Below, piece by piece: positions 14,002-27,495 of a DNA stretch of 64,000 bases. The notes beneath the pieces are model-generated. The model was not told the DNA's origin. It was given only the letters and a program-made list of their open reading frames with translations, and ran no database searches. The position numbers and the translations under genes were made by a program. Origin of the DNA: Nannobrachium achirus (Eukaryota > Chordata > Actinopteri > Myctophiformes > Myctophidae); the NCBI GenBank assembly GCA_963921795.1, contig OY997652.1, forward strand, positions 64,216,529 to 64,280,528. The letters are read 5' to 3'. Every line of letters starts with the position of its first letter. Position 1 is the stretch's first letter.

Positions 14002-14683
14002 TGACAATATCTAACCGTCATATCAAGTTCTCCTCAAAACTTCGGTTCCTTTCTACTCCTACATACTTATACAGAAAATGAAAATAAAAACATCAATGTG
14101 TTCAGCTTACAGTGGCGAAGTGTGCTATTATTTTTTACAGCAATCGGCCAAATGGTGGCGCTGTAGGAAGCCTTCGAAAGTGCGAACTTTGAACAGATAG
14201 AGCTCATGCTCTGTTATACGTACAGTCATGAAACCTGTATACACGTATGCGTCTCCTCATGCCGAACAACTTTTACGCTCTGACTTTTGACCTCTGACCT
14301 TTGGATCCCCCAGAATTTTGAATTATATAAAAAACAGTAAAAATCTATCTCCTCCTGGGATTTTTGCGTTACGCGCACAAAACTTTTTTTCACATGAACT
14401 TTGGACCAATACGGTCAAACTAGTCTGGTCGGATTTCTTTTAAAGTGAAATATAATTTTTTAATAATTCAATCAATATTGCGGTTTTATTCAAATGATTC
14501 TTCGGCCTCTAAATCATACATGCAAAGTTACACGTTCATGGCATTTGGCAAAGATGTAGAGGGTTAGTCAAAGTATCACTGAAACCAATTTTATTCCAAT
14601 CGGCCAAAGGGGGGCGCTATACGAAGCGTTTGAAAATTCAAACTTTAAACGGGCATAAGTCATGCCTCGTTTCGTTTGAAGAC

Positions 14684-14686
14684 ATG
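14684..14686. other. Target-site duplication ATG, left copy
   Basis: ATG stands on each side of the insertion (14,684-14,686 and 17,951-17,953). The empty site in neighbouring copies reads GACATGCAACTTG with a single ATG. A 3-bp duplication is seen, but 3-bp matches occur by chance. Confidence 0.6.
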
Positions 14687-14715
14687 TAGCCGGTGAGCTA
14701 TATGGGGTCATATGG

Positions 14716-15790
14716 GGTCATCGGTACCAACTGGGGGGATTAATTTTCATAGTGATTTTTGGGAAGGTATACACCCCCAGTACTAGGGAAAATGTGATAG
14801 CCTTGCAGTGGAGGTAGCTTTTTGTGTGTTATCACTCCTTTTATAACCACATGCCAAAACACAGTTTTCAAAATCCGAATGGAACATTCTACTTCAAACT
14901 GATGGTTCTCTCTTAATATTGACCCTATCTCTTTGAAAAATGGTTGGGATAAAGCTCAGACTATATATTCTTCACTAATGTTGTTAACATTTGCATATCT
15001 ATAATAGTTTTTTTTATTACAGGCAGTGACAACATAGTGACTATAATTATGACATAATCCTCTGTGAACCATGGCTCCACATTATTTGGTCATCGGTACC
15101 ATCTGGGGGGAACGATTCTCATAGTGATTTTTGGGAAGGTATACATCCCTAGAATTAAGAAAAATTTGATAGCCTTGCATCTGTGGTAGCTTTCTGTGTG
15201 TTATCACTCCATTTATAATAACATGCAAACATTTCAAAATCCGAATGGAACATTCTACTTCAAACTGATGGTTGGTTCTCTCTTATTGTTCATCCTATCT
15301 CTTTGAAAAATGGTTGGGATAAAGTTCAGACTATACATATTGTCCAGTAAGGTGGTTAAAATTAGCATATCTAGAATTGTTCTTTACAGGCAGTGACATA
15401 TAGACTAATTATGACATAATACGCCAGGGCCCCAAATTTTGGGTCATCGGTACCATCTGGGAGGGAATGATTCTCATATGGACTTTTGGGAAGGTATACA
15501 TCCCTAGGACTAGGAGATATGTGAGAGCCTTGCATCTGGGGTAGCTTTCTGTGTGTTATCACTTCATCTATAATCACATGCCAAAACACAGTTTTCAAAA
15601 TCCAAATTAAGCATTCTACTTCAAACCGATGATTCTCCCTTAGTATTGATGCTCTGTCTTTGAGAAATGGCAAGGATAAAGCTCAGACTATATGTTTTTC
15701 ATAAAAGTTGTTAAAAGTAGCATCTCTAGAAATGGTATCTATTACAGGCAGTGACAACATACTGTACTGTAGTGTAGTGACTACATTACA
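14716..15790 (+). repeat. Three direct repeats of ~355-370 bp inside the insertion
   Basis: Each repeat starts GGTCATCGGTACC (14,716; 15,088; 15,442), passes through a CATTCTACTTCAAAC block and ends near ACAGGCAGTGAC. The first repeat coincides with the left TIR, so the TIR block is present three times at the left and once, inverted, at the right. The copies differ by small indels and substitutions and look old. Confidence 0.85.
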
Positions 15791-17792
15791 TAAGATGTAC
15801 TTTTGTTTTCATGAAAGATGTAACACAAAGAGTTCCTTAAACCATGTTTACATACATATATTCTAAGGAAATGTATTGTGAAATTCATTAAACAAAATAT
15901 AGTGCAAGTGTGTAAGAAAATATCCAAAATGCCCACTATTTGATCCACTTGTCCTAGTATAGAAACCCTGGGTACTCTAATTTCTTGGTTTTCATATGTG
16001 TAGAATCCATACCTCACACGTTTAGGTCAGGTCAAGGTAACATTTGACCTCTGGGAGAACAACAAATATAAACAACTTGATGAATATTCATCTTTCACTT
16101 AATAAAGTGTTTGTGAAAACGGTCATTGGCATGACACAGAACTGGCATTAATAAGGGTAATAATAATAATAATAATAGTAACATTATATAATAACATGGC
16201 AATATGTATCTTTTGCAACTACATCTGTATTCTCCAACTCATAATCAGGATCAGAAAGTAAACCCACCGCATCCTCCTGGCCTTCAACCTCCTGACTGGC
16301 ACACAGTAAGGATGTAAGGATGAGGTTCCAGAGGTGGCTGCATCAGGGTCATAGGAATTTAGGAAGTCTTGGTGATGTCTGCCTCATCATGACTAAATGC
16401 AGTAGCCTATCTATCACCAGCACTGAAGGTGTCCACCATGCTCAACAGCTTCTGCTCTGTTCTTGCTCTTCAGGATGACATCTTATGTGGTTAAAGGATA
16501 TTACCATGCACATTGTTGGGGACATTTACCAATAATGGGATTGAAGAGATGAGGGCAGTGATCTTTCTGTGTGTGGATACACCCCGATATTTTACAACCA
16601 AGACACACCAGTGCTTAGACTCCCTACTACTGTTACTGCACATTTTGGGTAGGCGTCAGTCAACTCTACCCACATGCGTCATGACAGCATCATTCCTGCT
16701 CTCTCAGCCTGCTCCCCAGACTGGTGAGCAGAGACAGTGATCCAGAATCCATTATGGTGCTGACAGACAAGTTCTAGCTTAGCCTCATATGGCATGGAGA
16801 CCATGCATCTCAGCAGGCACTGGGTGAGATATCAAGCATATTGCACATGGCCAGCACGGAAGAAGCACTTCATCATGTGTCATGAGAGAAAAGGTGACAA
16901 CCTATTAACAAGGTGTCTCCCTGCATGTTCAAACTGGTGAATGGGAAGTATACAGTAGGAAGAATTAAGTTGTCTACCCAAAGTCAGCCAGTCGGATGCA
17001 CAGTGTCCAAGTAGACTGCTGCTGTATCTGTTCAAATTTCTTTGGTCTAGTTGATACAAACTACTTCAGAGTGCAGCTGATACACTCAAGACTATTACCA
17101 CTGAACTTGCCTGTCAGCCCTCCATATGCAAACACATGCATTTCCAGCGCTGAACTTTGCAACAGTATTGCAATGCAGCTGAGGAATGACTGTATAACAT
17201 GTCAATTGTGAGGTGAACACTCTACATGTCAACCAGTGACCATAGCTGCTGCCTGCTTGGACACCTGGATAAGGAGTGATAAGATGTGAGAGACCTTAAC
17301 CTGACCTTTAGCACATAGGCCTAAGACTGAATGGCAATTGAATATATAACAGTAATCTACACCTATGCCCCCCAGGTACCCATATGAATCACCATACGTT
17401 CACAGATTCCCTCACACAACTGAAATACAATTTGTTATTTTTAACAAAATGATGTACAATCATTGGATCATTGCAATACAATGGATTTGGCAATAAATAA
17501 TTAACTGATGGTAATTTCACTGATTCAGCCACATTCATTGAACCCTAAAACCTTGGGTTAGATAACCAATACCACCTTTCTATAGGTTGAACAGTATCAT
17601 AACGCTATTTAAGCTCCAGGCAGCCATCTTGGACGCCATCTTGAAAATGATGGATTTATAAGACATATAAATTCCTAAATCTTTAGTGTGTTCTTAAGCA
17701 TGCCTAGAGGTAACATAACTAGTTGAAAAACCTTTTATATAGGGGGGTTAAGTAGTATGCTTTCATAAATTGACCCAAGTAATTTTCGCCTA
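15791..17792. other. Unique interior of the insertion, no gene recognised
   Basis: About 2 kb of sequence that does not repeat elsewhere in the window. It holds an (AAT)n microsatellite near 16,158-16,178 and two close GCCATCTTG motifs near 17,622-17,645. The reading frames at 16,513-16,740 and 16,996-17,211 are short and show no family features. It may be captured host DNA or a decayed transposon interior. Confidence 0.5.
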
Positions 17793-18817
17793 GTGTTATA
17801 AAATAAAATGCATGATAGCACCCATAAAGCTACCTCTGGTGCAAGGCTATCACATATTTTCTGACTCTAGACATGCATACCTTGACAAAAATCACTATGA
17901 GCATTATTCCCCTCAGATGGTACCGACCAACCCCAGTGGCTCATGAACTAATGCAACTTGCTTACACGCGTGCTTTGACTCGAGCGGAAGACATCTATGT
18001 CGTTGTTAAGTAAGTTGTTAAGTAAGATTTTCCGCCATTTTGAGCAGTTTGTAAAACGCGTAAACCCGCTTTTATTCTGGAATTTTCGCTCCACGTGCAC
18101 AAAACTTTTTTTACGTGAACTTTGGACCGATATCTAAAGATCTGTCAGATCGGATTTCTTTAAAAGTGAAACATGCTTTTTTAAATAAATTCAATGAATA
18201 TTGCAGTTTTATGCAAATTATTCTTCTGCCTCTAAATCAAACATGCAAAGTAACATGTTCATGGCATTTGGCAAAGATGTAGAGTGTTAGTCCAAATATC
18301 ACTAAAACCAATCTTACCCCAATTGGCCAAAGGGGGGCGCTATATCATTTTGAGCAGTTCGTGAAACGCTTAAACCCGTTAGGATTTTTTTTTTTGCAAT
18401 TTGCATGAAACATTCTACACACAATCTAAGGACCTTTATCTAATATGCCTATGAAGTGCACACACACACACACACAAAAAAAATAATAATGAATATAGCT
18501 GCAAGCAGCGATAAAGTGGCCAAAGCCACTTGGCCACCTCAAATCATGAACACAGCCTGCAATGTGCGTGAAATCTTGCAAGCACATTCCCAATAGGTCA
18601 AGGAACAGATACCACCCTTCTTACATTGGCCTGTTATAGCGCCACCAGCGGGCCAACTTTTGCACAACACATTTTTGGAACAAAATGGACCAATCTTTGA
18701 CGTCAGTAACGTCAAAGAGAGCACTGCCTGCGATCTTGACATTTTGTACTTTTATAGCCATTGTTTTCCGGCTTGAAGCGAGCCCACAATTGTTTCGAAG
18801 GAACAATATTTTTCTAG

Positions 18818-20405
18818 TTGTGGGCTCGCCAGTACCTGGCGAGCACACTTTAGATATTGTCATTATTTATTTATTTATTTATCTAGTAAGTAGACGGGAA
18901 CTTCGGTTCCTTTCTACTCCTACATACTTAGTGAGAAAATGAAAATAAAAACATCAATGTGTTCAGCTTACAGTGGCGACGTGTGCTATTACTTTATACA
19001 GCAATCGGCCAAATGGTGGCGCTGTAGGAAGCCTTCGAAAGTGCGATCTTTGAACAGGTATAGCTCATGCTCTGTTATACGTACAGCCATGAAACCTGTA
19101 TACACTTATGCGTCTCCTCATGCCAAACAACTTTTACCCTCTAACTTTTGACCTCTGACCTTTAGGTCTCCCACAATTCGGAATTATATGAAAAACAGTA
19201 AAAATCTATCTCCTCCTGGGATTTTCGCGTCAAGTGCACGAAACTTTTTTCACATGAACTTTGGACCAATACGGTCAGATTGATCAACCAGATTTTTTTT
19301 AAAGTGAAATATAATTTTTTAATAATTCAACCAATATTGCGGTTTTATGCAAATTATTCTTCGGCCTCTAAATCATACATGCAAAGTTACACGTTCATGG
19401 CATTTGGCAAAGATGTGGAGGGTTAGTCAAAGTATCACTGAAACCAATTTTATTCCAATCGGCCAAAGGGGGGCGCTATACGAAGCGTCTGAAAATTCAA
19501 ACTTCAAACGGGCATAAGTCATGACTCGTTTCGTTTGAAGACATGCAACTTGTTACACGCGTGCTTTGACTCAAGCGGAAGACATCTGTGTCGTTGTTAA
19601 GTAAGCTCCGCCCTTCGATTTTCCGCCACTTTGAGCAGTTTGTAAAACGCGTAAACCCGCTTTTATTCTGGAATTTTCGCGTCACGTGCACAAAACTTTT
19701 TTTACGTGAACTTTGGACCGATATCTAAAGATCTGTCAGATCGGATTTCTTTAACATTGAAACATGCTTTTTTAAATAATTCAAACAATATTGCATTTTT
19801 ATGCAAATTATTCTTCTGCCTCTAAAACATACAAGCAAAGTCACATTTTCATGACAAAATAGTGTAGAGGGTTAGTTCAAATATCACTGAAACCAATCTT
19901 ACCCCAAATGGCCAAAGGGGGGCGCTATATAATTTTGAGCAGTTTGTAAAACGCTTAAACCCGTTTTTATTCTAGGATTTTTTTTTTGCAATTTGCATGA
20001 AACATTCTACACGCAATCTAAGGACCTTTATCTAACATGCCTATGAAGTGCACACAAAAAAATTATAAAATAATAATAATAAATATAGCTGCAAGCAGCG
20101 ATAAAGTGTCCAAAGCCAAAAACACCTCAAATCATGAACACAGCCTGGGATGTGCGTGAAATCTTGCAAGCACATTCCCAATAGGTCAAGGAACAGATAC
20201 CAACCTTCTCACATTGGCCTGTTATAGCGCCACCAGCGGGTCAACTTTTGCACAACACATTTTTGGAACAAAATGGACCAATCTTTGACGTCAGTAACGT
20301 CAAAGAGAGCACTGCCTGCGATCTTGACATTTTGTGCTTTTATAGCCATTGTTTTCCGGCTTGAAGCGAGCCCACAATTGTTTCGAAGGAACAATATTTT
20401 TCTAG
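18818..20405 (+). mobile_element. Array copy E11 (alpha, hairpin with AGTACCT loop)
   Basis: A 1,588-bp copy whose 5' hairpin has a longer stem closing on AGTACCT-type sequence (GCTCGCCAG/CTGGCGAGC). A (TTTA)n tract and CTAGTAAGTAGACGGG follow. The alpha tail carries ACAAGCAAAG instead of ACATGCAAAG. E2 (second full cassette) and E22 share this hairpin variant. Confidence 0.87.
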
Positions 20406-21868
20406 TTGTGGGCTCGCCTATAAGGCGAGCACACTTTAGATATTGTCATGTGCTATTACTTTATACAGCAATCGGCCAAATGGTGGCGCTGTAGGAAGCC
20501 TTCGAAAGTGCGATCTTTGAACAGGTATAGCTCATGCTGTGTTATACATACAGCCATGAAACCTGTATACACTTATGCGTCTCCTCATGCCGAACAACTT
20601 TTACCCTCTAACTTTTGACCTCTGACCTTTAGGTCTCCCACAATTCGGAATTATATGAAAAACAGTAAAAATCTATCTCCTCCTGGGTTTTTTTCGTTAC
20701 GCGCACGAAACATTTTTCACATGAACTTTGGACCAATACGGTCAGATTTATCTCGGCGGATTTCTTTTAAAGTGAAATATAATTTTTTAATAATTCAATA
20801 GATATTGCGGTTTTATGCAAATTATTCTTCTGCCTCTAAATCATACATGCAAAGTTACACGTTCATGGCATTTGGCAAAGATGTAGAGGGTTAGTCAAAG
20901 TATCACTGAAACCAATTTTATTCCAATCGGCCAAAGGGGGGCGCTATACGAAGCGTTTGGAAATTCAAACTTCAAACGGGCATAAGTCATGACTCGTTTC
21001 GTTTGAAGACATGCAACTTGTTACACGCGTGCTTTGACTCGAGCGGAAGACATCTGTGTCGTTGTTAAGTAAGCTCCGCCCTTCGGTTTTCCGCCATTTT
21101 GAGCAGTTTGTAAAACGCGTAAACCCGCTTTTATTCTGGAATTTTCGCTCCACGTGCACAAAACTTTTTTACGTGAACTTTGGACCGATATCTAAAGATC
21201 TGTCGGATCGGATTTCTTTAAAATTGAAACATGCTTTTTAAAATAAATTCAATGAATATTGCAGTTTTATGCAAATTATTCTTCTGCCTCTAAATCATAC
21301 ATGCAAAGTAACATGTTCATGGCATTTGGCAAAGATGTAGAGTGTTAGTCCAAATATCACTAAAACCAATCTTACCCCAATTGGCCAAAGGGGGGCGCTA
21401 TATCATTTTGAGCAGTTTGTGAAACGCTTAAACCCGTTAGGATTTTTTTTTTGCAATTTGCATGAAACATTCTACACACAATCTAAGGACCTTTATCTAA
21501 TATGCCTATGAAGTGCACACACACAAAAAAAATATAATAATAATGAATATAGCTGCAAGCAGCGATAAAGTGTCCAAAGCCAAAAACACCTCAAATCATG
21601 AACACAGCCTGCAATGTGCGTGAAATCTTGCAAACACATTCCCAATAGGTCAAGGAGCAGATACCACCCTTCTCACATTGGCCTGTTATAGCGCCACCAG
21701 CGGGTCAACTTTTGCACAACACATTTTTGGAACAAAATGGACCAATCTTTGACGTCAGTAACGTCAAAGAGAGCACTGCCTGCGATCTTGACATTTTGTA
21801 CATTTATAGCTATTGTTTTCCGGCTTGAAGCGAGCCCACAATTGTTTCGAAGGAACAATATTTTCTAG
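20406..21868 (+). mobile_element. Array copy E12 (beta, 5' deletion)
   Basis: The shortest copy without a large internal deletion (1,463 bp). The hairpin cassette runs to TTGTCAT at 20,449 and then joins GTGCTATTAC of module A. About 120 bp holding the junction tail and the start of module A are lost. The head mixes an alpha-like GTGTCCAAAG with beta CCTGCAATG. Confidence 0.85.
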
Positions 21869-23434
21869 TTGTGGGCTCGCCTTCACTTTAGATATTGTCA
21901 TTATTTATTTATCTAGTAAGTAGACGGGATTTTCGGTTCCTTTCTACTCCTACATACTTAGTGAGAAAATGAAAATAAAAACATCAATGTGTTCAGCTTA
22001 CAGTGGCGATGTGTGCTATTACTTTATACAGCAATCGGCCAAATGGTGGCGCTGTAGGAAGCCTTCGAAAGTGCGATCTTTGAACAGGTATAGCTCATGC
22101 TGTGTTATACATACAGCCATGAAACCTGTATACACTTATGCGTCTCCTCATGCCGAACAACTTTTACCCTCTAACTTTTGACCTCTGACCTTTAGGTCTC
22201 CCACAATTCGGAATTATATGAAAAACAGTAAAAATCTATCTCCTCCTGGGTTTTTTTCGATACGCGCACGAAACTTTTTTCACATGAACTTTGGACCAAT
22301 ACGGTCAGATTTATCTCGGCGGATTTCTTTTAAAGTGAAATATCATTTTTTAATAATTCAATAAATATTGCGGTTTTATGCAAATTATTCTTCTGCCTCT
22401 AAATCATGCATGCAAAGTTACACGTTCATGGCATTTGGCAAAGATGTGGAGGGTTAGTCAAAGTATCACTGAAACCAATTTTATTCCAATCGGCCAAAGG
22501 GGGGCGCTATACGAAGCGTTTGAAAATTCAAACTTCAAACGGGCATAAGTCATGACTCGTTTCGTTTGAAGACATGCAACTTGTTACACGCGTGCTTTGA
22601 CTCAAGCGGAAGACATCTGTGTCGTTGTTAAGTAAGCTCCGCCCTTCGATTTTCCGCCACTTTGAGCAGTTTGTAAAACGCGTAAACCCGCTTTTATTCT
22701 GGAATTTTCGCGTCACGTGCACAAAACTTTTTTTACGTGAACTTTGGACCGATATCTAAAGATCTGTCAGATCGGATTTCTTTAACATTGAAACATGCTT
22801 TTTTAAATAATTCAAACAATATTGCATTTTTATGCAAATTATTCTTCTGCCTCTAAAACATACAAGCAAAGTCACATTTTCATGACAAAATAGTGTAGAG
22901 GGTTAGTTCAAATATCACTGAAACCAATCTTACCCCAAATGGCCAAAGGGGGGCGCTATATCATTTTGAGCAGTTTGTAAAACGCTTAAACCCGTTTTTA
23001 TTCTAGGATTTTTTTTGCAATTTGCATGAAACATTCTACACGCAATCTAAGGACCTTTATCTAACATGCCTATGAAGTGCACACAAAAAAAATATAAAAT
23101 AATAATAATAAATATAGCTGCAAGCAGCGATAAAGTGTCCAAAGCCAAAAACACCTCAAATCATGAACACAGCCTGGGATGTGCGTGAAATCTTGCAAGC
23201 ACATTCCCAATAGGTCAAGGAACAGATACCAACCTTCTCACATTGGCCTGTTATAGCGCCACCAGCGGGTCAACTTTTGCACAACACATTTTTGGAACAA
23301 AATGGACCAATCTTTGACGTCAGTAACGTCAAAGAGAGCATTGCCTGCGATCTTGACATTTTGTGCTTTTATAGCCATTGTTTTCCGGCTTGAAGCGAGC
23401 CCACAATTGTTTCGAAGGAACAATATTTTTCTAG
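21869..23434 (+). mobile_element. Array copy E13 (alpha, 5' hairpin arm lost)
   Basis: The 5' end begins TTGTGGGCTCGCC but passes straight to TTCACTTTAG, so the second arm of the hairpin is deleted. A short TTTA run and CTAGTAAGTAGACGGG follow. The head has GAGCATTGCC in place of GAGCACTGCC. Length is 1,566 bp. Confidence 0.86.
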
Positions 23435-24363
23435 TTGTGGGCTCGCCTAAAGGCGAGCACACTTTAGATATTGTCATTATTTATTTATTTATTTATTTAT
23501 ATACTATATCAAGTTTTCCTCAATACTTTGGCACCTTTCTACTCCTACATACTTAGTGAGAAAATGAAAATAAAAACATCAATGTGTTCAGCTTACAGTG
23601 GCGACGTGTGCTATTACTTTATACAGCAATCGGCCAAATGGTGGCGCTGTAGGAAGCCTTCGAAAGTGCGATCTTTGAACAGGTATAGCTCATGCTCTGT
23701 TATACGTACAGCCATGAAACCTGTATACACTTATGCGTCTCCTCATGCCGAACAACTTTTACCCTCTAACTTTTGACCTCTGACCTTTAGGTCTCCCACA
23801 ATTCGGAATTATATGAAAAACAGTAAAAATCTATCTCCTCCTGGGTTTTTTTCGATACGCGCACGAATTTTTTTTCACATGAACTTTGGACCAATACGGT
23901 CAGATTTATCTCGGCGGATTTCTTTTAAAGTGAAATATCATTTTTTAATAATTCAATAAATATTGCGGTTTTATGCAAATTATTCTTCTGCCTCTAAATC
24001 ATGCATGCAAAGTTACACGTTCATGGCATTTGGCAAAGATGTGGAGGGTTAGTCAAAGTATCACTGAAACCAATTTTATTCCAATCGGCCAAAGGGGGGC
24101 GCTATACGAAGCGTTTGAAAATTCAAACTTCAAACGGGCACAGAACAGGAACAGATACCATGCTTCTCACATTGGCCTGTTAAAGCGCCACCAGCGGGTC
24201 AACTTTTGCATAACACATTTTTGGAACAAAATGGACCAATCTTTGACGTCAGTAACGTCAAAGAGAGCACTGCCTGCGATCTTGACATTTTGTGCTTTTA
24301 TAGCCATTGTTTTCTGGCTTGAAGCGAGCCCACAATTGTTTCGAAGGAACAATATTTTTCTAG
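23435..24363 (+). mobile_element. Array copy E14, large internal deletion
   Basis: The 5' hairpin (loop reduced to TAAA), module A and the start of module B are present up to AAACGGGCA at 24,139. The sequence then resumes with CAGAACAGGAACAGATACC in the head. About 680 bp is missing: the rest of B, all of C, the (AAT)n tract and the start of the head. The 3' end is intact, leaving a 929-bp derivative. Confidence 0.85.
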
Positions 24364-25956
24364 TTGTGGGCTCGCCTATAAGGCGAGCACACTTTAGATA
24401 TTGTCATTATTTATTTATTTATTTATCTATCAGGCAGGCATATCAAGTATCAAAAAACTTCGGTTCCTTTCTACTCCTACATACTTAGTGAGAAAATGAA
24501 AATAAAAACATCAATGTGTTCAGTTTACAGTGGCGAAGTGTGCTATTACTTTTTACAGCAATCGGCCAAATGGTGGCGCTGTAGGAAGCCTTCGAAAGTG
24601 CGAACTTTGAACAGGTATAGCTCATGCTGTGTTTGAGGTACAGGCATGAAACCTGTATACACGTATGCGTCTCCTCATGCCGAACAACTTTTAGCCTCTG
24701 ACTTTTGACCTCTGACCTTTAGATCTCCCACAATTCGGAATTATATGAAAAACAGTAAAAATCTATCTCCTCCTGGGTTTTTTTTGTTACGCGCACAAAA
24801 CTTTTTTCACATGAACTTTGGACCAATACGGTCAGATTTATCTCGGTGGATTTCTGTGAAATATCATTTTTTAATAATTCAATCAATATTGCGGTTTTAT
24901 GCAAATTATTCTTCGGCCTCTAAATCATACATGCAAAGTTACACGTTCATGGCATTTGGCAAAGATGTGGAGGGTTAGTCAAAGTATCACTGAAACCAAT
25001 TTTATTCCAATCGGCCAAAGGGGGGCGCTATACGAAGCGTCTGAAAATTCAAACTTCAAACGGGCATAAGTCATGACTCGTTTCGTTTGAAGACATGCAA
25101 CTTGTTACACGCGTGCTTTGACTCAAGCGGAAGACATCTGTGTCGTTGTTAAGTAAGCTCCGCCCTTCGATTTTCCGCCACTTTGAGCAGTTTGTAAAAC
25201 GCGTAAACCCGCTTTTATTCTGGAATTTTCGCGTCACGTGCACAAAACTTTTTTTACGTGAACTTTGGACCGATATCTAAAGATCTGTCAGATCGGATTT
25301 CTTTAACATTGAAACATGCTTTTTTAAATAATTCAAACAATATTGCATTTTTATGCAAATTATTCTTCTGCCTCTAAAACATACAAGCAAAGTCACATTT
25401 TCATGACAAAATAGTGTAGAGGGTTAGTTCAAATATCACTGAAACCAATCTTACCCCAAATGGCCAAAGGGGGGCGCTATATAATTTTGAGCAGTTTGTA
25501 AAACGCTTAAACCCGTTTTTATTCTAGGATTTTTTTTTGCAATTTGCATGAAACATTCTACACGCAATCTAAGGACCTTTATCTAACATGCCTATGAAGT
25601 GCACACAAAAAAATTATAAAATAATAATAATAAATATAGCTGCAAGCAGCGATAAAGTGTCCAAAGCCAAAAACACCTCAAATCATGAACACAGCCTGGG
25701 ATGTGCGTGAAATCTTGCAAGCACATTCCCAATAGGTCAAGGAACAGATACCAACCTTCTCACATTGGCCTGTTATAGCGCCACCAGCGGGTCAACTTTT
25801 GCACAACACATTTTTGGAACAAAATGGACCAATCTTTGACGTCAGTAACGTCAAAGAGAGCACTGCCTGCGATCTTGACATTTTGTGCTTTTATAGCCAT
25901 TGTTTTCTGGCTTGAAGCGAGCCCACAATTGTTTCGAAGGAACAATATTTTTCTAG
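24364..25956 (+). mobile_element. Array copy E15 (alpha)
   Basis: A 1,593-bp copy with a complete TATAA-loop hairpin, a (TTTA)n tract and CTATCAGGCAGGC. Module A carries GTTTGAGG (a TGA stop in the frame) and a small deletion at TTTCTGTGAAATATC near 24,853. E24 shares its junction type. Confidence 0.87.
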
Positions 25957-27495
25957 TGACAATATCTAACCGTCATATCAAGTTCTCCTCAAAACTTCGG
26001 TTCCTTTCTACTCCTACATACTTAGACAGAAAATGAAAATAAAAACATCAATGTGTTCAGTTTACAGTGGCGAAGTGTGCTATTATTTTTTATAGCAATC
26101 GGCCAAATGGTGGCGCTGTAGGAAGCCTTCGAAAGTGCGAACTTTGAACAGGTATAGCTCATGCTGTGTTATACATACAGCCATGAAACCTGTATACACT
26201 TATGCGTCTCCTCATGCCGAACAACTTTTACCCTCTAACTTTTGACCTCTGACCTTTAGGTCTCCCACAATTCGGAATAATATGAAAAACAGTAAAAATC
26301 TATCTCCTCCTGGGTTTTTTTCGTTACGCGCACAAAACTTTTTTCACATGAACTTTGGACCAATACGGTCAAACTAGTCTCGGCGGATTTCTTTTAAAGT
26401 GAAATATAATTTTTTAATAATTTAATCAATATTGCGGTTTTATGCAAATTATTCTTCGGCCTCTAAATCATACATGCAAAGTTACACGTTCATGGCATTT
26501 GGCAAAGATGTGGAGGGTTAGTCAAAGTATCACTGAAACCAATTTTATTCCAATCGGCCAAAGGGGGGCGCTATACGAAGCATTTGAAAATTCAAACTTC
26601 AAACGGGCATAAGTCATGACTCGTTTCGTTTGAAGACATGCAACTTGTTACACGCGTGCTTTGACTCGAGCGGAAGACATCTGTGTCGTTGTTAAGTAAG
26701 CTCCGCCCTTTGATTTTCCGCCATTTTGAGCAGTTTGTAAAACGCGTAAACCCGCTTTTATTCTGGAATTTTCGCTCCACGTGCACAAAACTTTTTTTAC
26801 GTGAACTTTGGACCGATATCTAAAGATCTGTCAAATCGGATTTCTTTCAAATTGAAACATGCTTTTTTAAATAAATTCAATGAATATTGCAGTTTTATGC
26901 AAATTATTCTTCTGCCTCTAAATCATACATGCAAAGTAACATGTTCATGGCATTTGGCAAAGATGTAGAGTGTTAGTCCAAATATCACTAAAACCAATCT
27001 TACCCCAATTGGCCAAAGGGGGGCGCTATATCATTTTGAGCAGTTTGTGAAACGCTTAAACCCGTTAGGATTTATTTTTGCAATTTGCATGAAACATTCT
27101 ACACACAATCTAAGGACCTTTATCTAATATGCTTATGAAGTGCACACACACAAAAAAAAATAATAATAATGAATATAGCTGCAAGCAGCGATAAAGTTGC
27201 CAAAGCCAAAAACACCTCAAATCATGAACACAGCCTGCAATGTGCGTGAAATCTTGCAAGCACATTCCCAATAGGTCAAGGAACAGATACCACCCTTCTT
27301 ACATTGGCCTGTTATAGCGCCACCAGCGGGTCAACTTTTGCACAACACATTTTTGGAACAAAATGGACCAATCGTTGACGTCAGTAACGTCAAAGAGAGC
27401 ACTGCCTGCGATCTTGACATTTTGTACTTTTATAGCCATTGTTTTCTGGCTTGAAGCGAGCCCACAATTGTTTCGAAGGAACAATATTTTTCTAG
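25957..27495 (+). mobile_element. Array copy E16 (beta, inverted-13 junction)
   Basis: A 1,539-bp copy. A TAG stop (TTTTTATAGC) interrupts the module A frame. The CRE is intact, but the left hairpin arm is mismatched (ATCGTTGACGTCAG). Confidence 0.87.

Larger units (their letters stand above)
14687..17950. mobile_element. Non-autonomous DNA transposon with ~160-bp imperfect TIRs
   Basis: The element starts TAGCCGGTGAGCT and ends with the reverse complement of TAGTTCATGAGCC. Both ends continue inwards with the same series of blocks in inverse order: CGGTACCA, CATAGTGATTTTTG, AAGGTAT, GTGATAGCCTTGCA, GAGGTAGCTTT. The TIRs are therefore about 160 bp (14,687-14,845 and 17,793-17,950) and clearly diverged. 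No transposase-like frame is seen; frames inside are at most about 100 codons with no motif I recognise. The superfamily is not assigned, because a 3-bp duplication with TAG ends does not decide it. Confidence 0.75.
14002..18817 (+). mobile_element. Array copy E10 (beta), split by a 3.26-kb insertion
   Basis: The copy is intact apart from the insertion at 14,687-17,950, which interrupts module B at GACATG|CAACTTG. Removing the insertion and one ATG leaves about 1,549 bp. Private features are loss of the first octamer (TTCAAATG near 14,490), a short duplication of GTTAAGTAAG near 18,005, and an expanded (CA)n tract at about 18,458-18,476. Confidence 0.85.

Noticed and set aside
15371-17211. 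Frames of 71-100 codons inside the 3.26-kb insertion as transposase remnants
   Set aside because: No catalytic or DNA-binding motif is visible, and the first lies across a non-coding direct repeat.
17600-17660. Promoter call on the paired GCCATCTTG (YY1-like) motifs
   Set aside because: There are only two short motif matches with no gene or other promoter feature nearby.
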